Of a stretch of DNA of 64,000 bases, positions 57,855 to 64,000 are shown one piece after another (the stretch's first letter is position 1; the number at the start of each line of letters is the position of its first letter). Where the stretch lies: assembly GCF_001613505.1 (NCBI RefSeq), contig NZ_BDCM01000012.1:620001-684000 (forward strand), given 5' to 3'. The notes below the pieces were generated by a model. That model ran no database searches. It saw nothing but the letters and a program-made list of their open reading frames with translations, and was not told the DNA's origin. Origin of the DNA: Nocardia mikamii NBRC 108933. GTDB taxonomy: Bacteria; Actinomycetota; Actinomycetes; Mycobacteriales; Mycobacteriaceae. Both the position numbers and the translations under genes were made by a program.

Positions 57855-60800
57855 ATGACCTCGACTGCCACCACCCGCGAGCTGCGCGCTCGCCTGGCCG
57901 ACCTCTCCCTCCGCGACGAACACCGGCTGCGCCGACGGCTGGACAAGGCCCACGGCAACGACGGTGAGATCGAGCGGCTGGAGCGCGAGATAACCGCCGC
58001 GCAGGCCCGTATCGAGTCCCGCCGCGCCGCCGTCCCGGCCATTCGCTATCCCGAACAACTGCCCGTGTCCGCCCATCGCGACGATATCGCCGCCGCGATC
58101 GCCGCCCATCAGGTCGTGGTGATCGCCGGGGAGACGGGCTCGGGTAAGACCACGCAGATCCCGAAGATCTGCCTGGAACTCGGGCGCGGGATCCGCGGCA
58201 CCATCGGGCACACCCAGCCTCGGCGGCTGGCGGCGCGGACGGTGGCCGAACGCATTGCGGCCGAACTCGATACCGAACTCGGCGACGTCGTCGGCTACAC
58301 CGTGCGCTTCACCGATCAGGCCTCCGATCGCACCCTGATCAAATTGATGACCGACGGCATCCTGCTGGCCGAAATCCAGCGCGATCGGCTGCTGCGCCGC
58401 TACGACACGATCATCATCGACGAGGCGCACGAGCGCAGCCTCAACATCGACTTCCTGCTCGGCTACCTGAGGTCGCTGCTGCCGAAGCGTCCGGACCTCA
58501 AGGTGATCATCACCTCGGCGACCATCGACCCGGAGCTGTTCGCCCGCCATTTCGCCGATCCGGTCTCCGGGGAGCCCGCGCCGATCGTCGAGGTGTCGGG
58601 GCGGTCCTATCCGGTCGAAATCCGGTATCGCCCGCTGGCTCCCGAGATGACCGACACCGACGACGAGGCCGAGTTCGAGGAGGAGCCGGCGCCGCGGCGC
58701 GGCCGGCCGAGCGGACGCGCCACCGCCGAGGACGCTCGCGACCAGACCGATGCCATCGGCGACGCGGTGCGCGAACTGCTCGCCGAAGGCGACGGCGACG
58801 TGCTGGTCTTCCTGTCCGGCGAACGCGAGATCCGCGACACCGCCGACACCCTGCGCGAGCTGAAACTGCCACGGACCGAGATCGTTCCGCTGTACGCGCG
58901 ACTGTCCGCGGCCGAACAGCATCGGGTCTTCCAGCCGCACACCGGCCGTCGTGTGGTGCTGGCCACCAACGTCGCCGAGACCTCGCTCACCGTGCCGGGC
59001 ATCCGCTACGTGGTCGATCCGGGCACCGCGCGCATCTCCCGCTATTCGATGCGCACCAAGGTGCAGCGCCTGCCGATCGAGCCGATCTCACAGGCCTCCG
59101 CACGGCAACGGTCCGGGCGCTGCGGACGTGTGGCCGACGGTATCTGCATCCGGCTCTACTCCGAGGAGGACTTCGAGTCCCGCCCGGCGTTCACCGAACC
59201 GGAAATCCTGCGCACCAACCTGGCCGCGGTCATCCTGCAGATGACCGCGCTGGGGCTCGGCGACATCGAGAGCTTTCCGTTCGTGGAGGCACCGGACCGG
59301 CGGGCGATCCGCGACGGTATCGCGTTGCTGCTGGAACTCGGCGCACTCGGGCGCCCCGGCGAGACGCCCGCGCCCGCACGCGGTGCTCGCCGGCGCCGCG
59401 GACGCGGCAGCGACGCCGCCGGGGGTCATGTGCGCGCGCCGGAGAGCGGAGACGAACTCGCACTCACCGCGGTGGGGCGGCAGATGGCCCAGCTCCCGGT
59501 CGATCCGCGGATGGCGCGCATGCTCGTCGCCGCCGAGGCCAATGGCTGCCTGTCCGAGGTGCTGGTCATCGTCGCGGCACTGTCGATCCAGGACGTGCGG
59601 GAGCGGCCGGCCGAATTCCAGCAGGCCGCCGATACCAAACACGCCCGGTTCACCGTCGAGGGCTCGGATTTCCTCGCCTATCTGCGACTGTGGGACTACC
59701 TGCGCGCTCAACGGAAATCGTTGTCGTCCAATCAGTTCCGGCGGCTGTGCCGCGACGAGTTCCTGCACTATCTGCGCATCCGGGAATGGCAGGATCTGCA
59801 GGGGCAGCTGCGCACCATCACCAAGAGCCTCGGCTGGTCCGCCGCGGAATCGATCGCCCCGCAACAGAATCCGGAAGCGCTGCCGTGGGACGGCGAGGGG
59901 ATCCATCGCGCGCTGCTGGCGGGCATGCTGTCGCATATCGGTGTGCGCGAGGCGGAATCGCGGGAGTTCCTCGGCGCCCGCGGCGCGAAGTTCATGATCT
60001 TCCCCGGATCGGCCCTGGCGAAGAAGCCGCCGCGCTGGGTGATGGCGGCCGAACTGGTGGAGACTTCGCGGCTGTGGGGCCGGATGGCCGCGCGGATCGA
60101 GCCCGAATGGGCCGAACGGCTCGCCGGTGACCTGGTCAAACGCAACTACTCGGAACCGCACTGGTCCTCCCGGCGCGGCGCGGCGATGGCCTATGAGCGG
60201 GTCACCCTCTACGGCATTCCGCTGGTCACCCAGCGCCGCGTCGACTTCGGCCGCATCGATGCGCAGCTGTCGCGGGAACTGTTCATCCGGCACGCACTGG
60301 TCCAGGGCGAATGGCAGACCCGGCACGGGTTCTTCCACCGCAACCGCGAACTGCTCGACGACGTGGCCGACCTGGAGCATCGGGCGCGCCGGCGCGACAT
60401 TCTCGTCGACGACCAGGCGCTGTTCGATTTCTACGACCAGCGCATCCCCGCCGACGTGGTGTCGGTGCGGCATTTCGACAGCTGGTGGCGCAAGGCCGAG
60501 CGCGAGGACCCGCATCTGCTGGACTTCTCGACCGCCACCGTGGTCAACGCGCAGGCGGCCCAGCTGGATCCGGCCGCCTACCCGGACAGCTGGCGGCAGG
60601 GCGAACTGAGTTTCCCGCTTACCTACCAGTTCGAGCCGGGACAGGCCGACGACGGCGTGACCGTGCACATTCCGGTCGCACAGCTGGCCCATGTGCGGGC
60701 CGTGGGCTTCGACTGGCTGGTCCCCGGCATGCGTGCGGAACTCGCCGCCGCGCTGATCAAGACCCTGCCGAAACAGCTGCGCCGCAGCGTCGTTCCCGCG

Positions 60801-61961
60801 CCGGACTTCGCGCGGGCCGCGCTGGCGCGGCTGACCCCCCGCGCCGAACCGCTGCGCACCGGACTGGCCCGCGAGCTGTCGGCGCTGGCGTCGACCACGA
60901 TCGCGCCGGCCGACCTCGACCCCGGCGCCCTGCCCGATCATCTGCGGATGACGTTCGCCGTCACCGGTCCCGACGGCGCGACCCTCGCCCGAGGCAAGAG
61001 TCTCGCCGCCTTGAAAACCCAACTGTCCCAGCAGGTTTCGCAATCGGTGGCGAAGGCGACGAGCGCGGCCGAACGAGCACCGGCGACGGTGTGGACGGCG
61101 CAGACGCTGGGTACGGTGCCGCAGACCATCCGGCGTGAGGTCGGCGGACAGACCATCACCGGCTATCCCGCCCTGGTCAGCGAGGGTGACGGGGTGGCCG
61201 TGCGAGTGTTGTCGTCGCCGTCGGCACAGCGTGCCGCGATGCGCACCGGCACCAGGGCGCTGCTGCTGCGCGAGATGCCGGCCGCGCAGCGCTCGGTCAC
61301 CTCGGGACTGTCGGCCGCCGATCGCCTCGCGCTGAGCCAGAACCCGTATGGATCGATGGATGCGCTGCTCGACGACTGCCGCGCCTGCGCGGCCGACGAA
61401 CTGGTCGCCGCACACGGTGGTCCGGTACGCAGTCCGGAGCAGTTCACCCGGCTCGTCGACCAGGTGCGACCGCAGTTCGCCGGTGCGGTCGCGCGCGTCC
61501 TCGCACTGGTTGTCCCGGTGCTGGCGGCCGCACACCGGGTGCGGACCGCCCTGGCCGACACGACCGATCGCGACATCGCCGACGATGTCGCCGGCCAACT
61601 CGACGAACTGGTCTTCGCCGGCTTCGTCAGCGAATTCGGCACCACCCGGCTACGCGAGATTCCGCGGTATCTGCACGCCGCCGAGGCACGGCTGCTCGCG
61701 CTGCCCGCCTCGGCCGATCGCGACCGTCAAGGCGCGGCCGAACTGGATCGCGTGCACGCCGCGTACGCGCGACTGCTGGACCGTCTTCCCGGCGCGCGTC
61801 GCACGGCCGCCGACGTCACCGAGATCTGGTGGATGATCGAGGAACTGCGGGTGAGCCTGTTCGCACAACAGCTGGGCACGCCGTATCCGGTGTCCGCCAA
61901 GCGAATCATCAAGGCCATCGACGGAATCGGCGCGGCACCGGCCGGGGCCCGGCCCCGCTGA
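57855..61961 (+). CDS. hrpA: ATP-dependent RNA helicase HrpA
   Basis: A 1368-residue DEAH RNA helicase. Walker A GETGSGKTT (near 93), DEAHERS (near 189), SATID and QRSGRCGR complete the core; the OB and helical HA2 regions follow, then the large C-terminal DUF3418 region (about 720-1365). HrpA proteins act in ribosome rescue by splitting stalled ribosomes. ATG 57855 has no ribosome site and TACGCT about 10 bases upstream. Its stop abuts nrdR. Confidence 0.94.
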   Translation: MTSTATTRELRARLADLSLRDEHRLRRRLDKAHGNDGEIERLEREITAAQARIESRRAAVPAIRYPEQLPVSAHRDDIAAAIAAHQVVVIAGETGSGKTTQIPKICLELGRGIRGTIGHTQPRRLAARTVAERIAAELDTELGDVVGYTVRFTDQASDRTLIKLMTDGILLAEIQRDRLLRRYDTIIIDEAHERSLNIDFLLGYLRSLLPKRPDLKVIITSATIDPELFARHFADPVSGEPAPIVEVSGRSYPVEIRYRPLAPEMTDTDDEAEFEEEPAPRRGRPSGRATAEDARDQTDAIGDAVRELLAEGDGDVLVFLSGEREIRDTADTLRELKLPRTEIVPLYARLSAAEQHRVFQPHTGRRVVLATNVAETSLTVPGIRYVVDPGTARISRYSMRTKVQRLPIEPISQASARQRSGRCGRVADGICIRLYSEEDFESRPAFTEPEILRTNLAAVILQMTALGLGDIESFPFVEAPDRRAIRDGIALLLELGALGRPGETPAPARGARRRRGRGSDAAGGHVRAPESGDELALTAVGRQMAQLPVDPRMARMLVAAEANGCLSEVLVIVAALSIQDVRERPAEFQQAADTKHARFTVEGSDFLAYLRLWDYLRAQRKSLSSNQFRRLCRDEFLHYLRIREWQDLQGQLRTITKSLGWSAAESIAPQQNPEALPWDGEGIHRALLAGMLSHIGVREAESREFLGARGAKFMIFPGSALAKKPPRWVMAAELVETSRLWGRMAARIEPEWAERLAGDLVKRNYSEPHWSSRRGAAMAYERVTLYGIPLVTQRRVDFGRIDAQLSRELFIRHALVQGEWQTRHGFFHRNRELLDDVADLEHRARRRDILVDDQALFDFYDQRIPADVVSVRHFDSWWRKAEREDPHLLDFSTATVVNAQAAQLDPAAYPDSWRQGELSFPLTYQFEPGQADDGVTVHIPVAQLAHVRAVGFDWLVPGMRAELAAALIKTLPKQLRRSVVPAPDFARAALARLTPRAEPLRTGLARELSALASTTIAPADLDPGALPDHLRMTFAVTGPDGATLARGKSLAALKTQLSQQVSQSVAKATSAAERAPATVWTAQTLGTVPQTIRREVGGQTITGYPALVSEGDGVAVRVLSSPSAQRAAMRTGTRALLLREMPAAQRSVTSGLSAADRLALSQNPYGSMDALLDDCRACAADELVAAHGGPVRSPEQFTRLVDQVRPQFAGAVARVLALVVPVLAAAHRVRTALADTTDRDIADDVAGQLDELVFAGFVSEFGTTRLREIPRYLHAAEARLLALPASADRDRQGAAELDRVHAAYARLLDRLPGARRTAADVTEIWWMIEELRVSLFAQQLGTPYPVSAKRIIKAIDGIGAAPAGARPR

Positions 61962-62438
61962 TCAGTCGGCGCCGGCGGCCACCGAACGTCCGGCGCGGTG
62001 GCGGCGCAGATCGTCGATCTCGCGTTCGAAATCGTCGGCGGAGCTGAAGGACCGGTACACCGAGGCGAAGCGCAGATAGGCGACCTCGTCGAGATCGCGC
62101 AACGGACCGAGGATGGCCAGACCGACCTCGTGGCTCGGCACCTCCGGAGAACCCTTCGCGCGCACCGCATCCTCGACCTGCTGGGCGAGCAGGTTCAGGG
62201 CGTCGTCGTCGACCTCACGCCCCTGGCAGGCCCGGCGGACGCCGCGGATCACCTTCTCGCGGCTGAACGGTTCGGTGACACCGCTGCGCTTGACCACCGA
62301 GAGGATCGCGGTCTCGACCGTGGTGAAGCGGCGCCCGCACTGCGGACATGCGCGACGGCGCCTGATTGCGCTGCCTTCCTCGGCCTCACGCGAGTCGACC
62401 ACCCGCGAATCCGGGTGCCGACAGTACGGGCAATGCAT
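61962..62438 (-). CDS. nrdR: ribonucleotide reductase regulator NrdR
   Basis: A 158-residue repressor of ribonucleotide reductase genes. The zinc ribbon uses CPYC (C3, C6) and CPQC (C31, C34); the ATP-cone domain (about 49-139) senses ATP/dATP, with VVKRSGVTEPFSREKVIRGV. ATG 62438 gives the usual start. It stops at the base next to the hrpA stop. Rv2718c position. Confidence 0.96.
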   Translation of the reverse strand: MHCPYCRHPDSRVVDSREAEEGSAIRRRRACPQCGRRFTTVETAILSVVKRSGVTEPFSREKVIRGVRRACQGREVDDDALNLLAQQVEDAVRAKGSPEVPSHEVGLAILGPLRDLDEVAYLRFASVYRSFSSADDFEREIDDLRRHRAGRSVAAGAD

Positions 62439-62597
62439 CCGGGATCCTTCGTCGATGCCTGCGTCGGTTCGCGACGAGCTGCCTGCCCTCGACCTGTTCC
62501 GCCGATACAGCCGCACTCACCACGTATGTCCTGAGCGTCTTTCAGGATACCCGTACGGCGTTCGCCCCGGCCCATGCGGACCCGCGACCGGGGCCGC

Positions 62598-63851
62598 TCA
62601 CGCCGTCAGTTGCCACTGGCTCGTCAGGTCGGTGAGCAGATCCGGCAGTCGATTCAGCAATCGTCCGGCAGCGAGATCACCGGCGAACGGGACCGACAGC
62701 ACCTGGCGGGCGAGCCACGGAGCGGCCTGCATCCGTTCGTAGCACGGCACCAGATCGCCGGTGATGTAGGTCCAGCGCGGGTCGCGGTCGGCCCAGTTGA
62801 AGGCGGGCAACGGGGTACGCAGCGTCATCGTGCGCCCGTCCACCTCGGCCGATACGGTGGTCGGCGCGAACACACCCGGTGCGCGAACCCCGGGCACCGC
62901 GGGTTTCGCCGCCAGGGTGCTGACGTAGGTCATCACCCGGCCCATGGCCCCGCGCCCCCGTGAGGTGGCATCCCATTGATCGGCGATGATCTGATTCTGT
63001 TCGCGATCGGTCATCCGCATCAGCGCGTCGTCGTACCCGGCGACCGTACCCGTGGCGAGTGAGCGCCAGGCCCGCACCGCGTTGTCGTCGAGCACACCGG
63101 CGGCGTACATCTCCTCGATCGCGGGCAACCCTCCCGCGATATAGGCCTCGTGCATCGGCACCTGGTCGAGGAAGATGTGCTTCTGCATGATCATCAGCCG
63201 GGTCTGGAACCACGCCAGATCCTCGGCGGTGAGTCGCGGACCCTCGGTGGCCAGGAGCCGGATGTCGGCGGGCAGCGCCGCGACGAGCTGCGGCGGTGTG
63301 GCCCGCAGCAGATCCGCGACCGCGCCGCCGAGCTGGTGGATACCGGGCACGCTGAGAATCGTTGCCACATCGCTCATATCGAAGAATCCCGAGGCGAACG
63401 ATCCGCCGGCCAGTCCGGCCAGCCCTGTCCAGTAGAACTCCGGATGGGCGGTCGTCAGCCGGAGGTAGTTCACGTAGACCTGGGTGAAGGTGCGCGAATT
63501 CGGGGCCACCCCGCGGATCGGATCCCACGCGGCCAGGTCGATATCGGCATCGGCGGTGGCCACCGTCAGCCAATACTGGTGTAGCAGTGCCGCATACCGC
63601 CGTGGTGCGATCCCGTCGGCGCGGGCCTGCTCGAGCGCCGCGGCCAGCGTCGAACTATCCAGAGGCAGGTCGGGATTCAGGCCGCCTGCGCTCTCCCCCG
63701 CCCCGTTCACCACCGGAATGTCCAGATATGCGGTGTATCCCGGCTCTGCGCGCACCGCGGGTGCCGCGGCACAGGCGATCACGAAACAGATGAGCAGTGC
63801 GGCCGTGCACGCGAACCGTCGCGGCAGCGCTCGATGGAGGGTGTGCACCAT
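62598..63851 (-). CDS. secreted protein of unknown function
   Basis: A 417-residue exported protein. The first ~34 residues form a signal peptide: basic start, hydrophobic CTAALLICFVIACAAAP, cleavage after VRA. The mature part is about 380 residues, mostly helical, with NPDLPLDSSTLAAALEQARA and DQVPMHEAYIAGGLPAIEEM. No catalytic motif is visible. I do not recognise the family. A GAGG site lies 5 bases before ATG 63851; the frame is open to 63899. Confidence 0.8.
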   Translation of the reverse strand: MVHTLHRALPRRFACTAALLICFVIACAAAPAVRAEPGYTAYLDIPVVNGAGESAGGLNPDLPLDSSTLAAALEQARADGIAPRRYAALLHQYWLTVATADADIDLAAWDPIRGVAPNSRTFTQVYVNYLRLTTAHPEFYWTGLAGLAGGSFASGFFDMSDVATILSVPGIHQLGGAVADLLRATPPQLVAALPADIRLLATEGPRLTAEDLAWFQTRLMIMQKHIFLDQVPMHEAYIAGGLPAIEEMYAAGVLDDNAVRAWRSLATGTVAGYDDALMRMTDREQNQIIADQWDATSRGRGAMGRVMTYVSTLAAKPAVPGVRAPGVFAPTTVSAEVDGRTMTLRTPLPAFNWADRDPRWTYITGDLVPCYERMQAAPWLARQVLSVPFAGDLAAGRLLNRLPDLLTDLTSQWQLTA

Positions 63852-64000
63852 GATGCCTCGTCCTCGAAATCCGTTGGCGGAGAATGTAGCCCCGATCACA
63901 TTCCGAGCAGAATAGCAACATGTTTCAGTTGTGGATCAATAAATCCGGCCACGCGATTACGCGCCCCGGGAGCCCTCGACCACGACTTATCGCGATGCCG

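Noticed and set aside
59088..61598. 836-codon open frame on the minus strand
   Set aside because: Antisense to hrpA with the same low-complexity composition and no domain.
1..64000. tRNA, rRNA, CRISPR, insertion sequence or prophage
   Set aside because: No cloverleaf, spaced repeat array, transposase motif, terminal inverted repeat or phage structural gene was seen on either strand.

Overview
The window is a high-GC, gene-dense actinobacterial chromosome segment. Gene content and order point to Mycobacteriales, most likely a Nocardia or close relative. The backbone follows the Mycobacterium tuberculosis Rv2690c-Rv2718c region: APC permease, two TrkA proteins, DUF3159, OB-fold protein, hydrolase, DUF3710, dut, DUF3093, DUF4193, cei, suhB, ppgK, sigA, YihY, DUF7455, DUF3099, sigB, ideR, DUF4192, PAC2, PhzF and nrdR. 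The ideR-galE pair resembles the corynebacterial dtxR-galE arrangement. No tRNA, rRNA, CRISPR array, insertion sequence or phage gene is visible. The genus is an inference.

Layout. 1-5.1 kb: potassium-uptake TrkA pair, a ShbA/SigD-like sigma factor and small conserved proteins. 5.1-13.6 kb: DUF3710 protein with a 9 x 13-residue repeat, dUTPase, Cei, SuhB, polyphosphate glucokinase and the principal sigma factor SigA. 13.7-26.6 kb: mostly genes not in the reference block, namely a Na+/H+ antiporter, an MHYT membrane protein, a rhomboid-like protein, a KhtT/KhtU-type K+/H+ antiporter pair, DUF952, the conserved DUF7455 gene, a TetR/SNF2/SWIM cluster, a TetR/SDR pair with a clear shared operator, and a DEAD/DEAH helicase. 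26.7-31.7 kb: YihY, DUF3039, DUF3099, a methyltransferase and SigB. 31.9-40.6 kb: PEP carboxylase, a GNAT/acyl-CoA-synthetase fusion next to an AcuC-type deacetylase, IdeR and GalE. 40.6-50.6 kb: DUF4192, a lipoprotein, PAC2, a DUF3516 helicase and a polyamine operon (ornithine-type decarboxylase plus an AdoMet decarboxylase-spermidine synthase fusion). 50.8-64 kb: MBL hydrolase, OxyR divergent from AhpC-AhpD, PhzF, DUF5134, aminotransferase, two Pr6Pr-like proteins (one short), HrpA, NrdR and a secreted protein.

How the genes work together. Several adjacent sets form functional units: the TrkA pair; KhtTU for cation/proton exchange; OxyR-AhpC-AhpD for peroxide defence; the acetyltransferase and deacetylase for reversible protein acetylation; and the decarboxylase plus SpeD-SpeE fusion for spermidine synthesis. 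sigB carries a promoter of the SigE/SigH stress type, which fits a sigma-factor cascade. About ten genes have a TANNNT -10 box 6-8 nt before the start codon and no Shine-Dalgarno sequence, so leaderless transcription looks common here.
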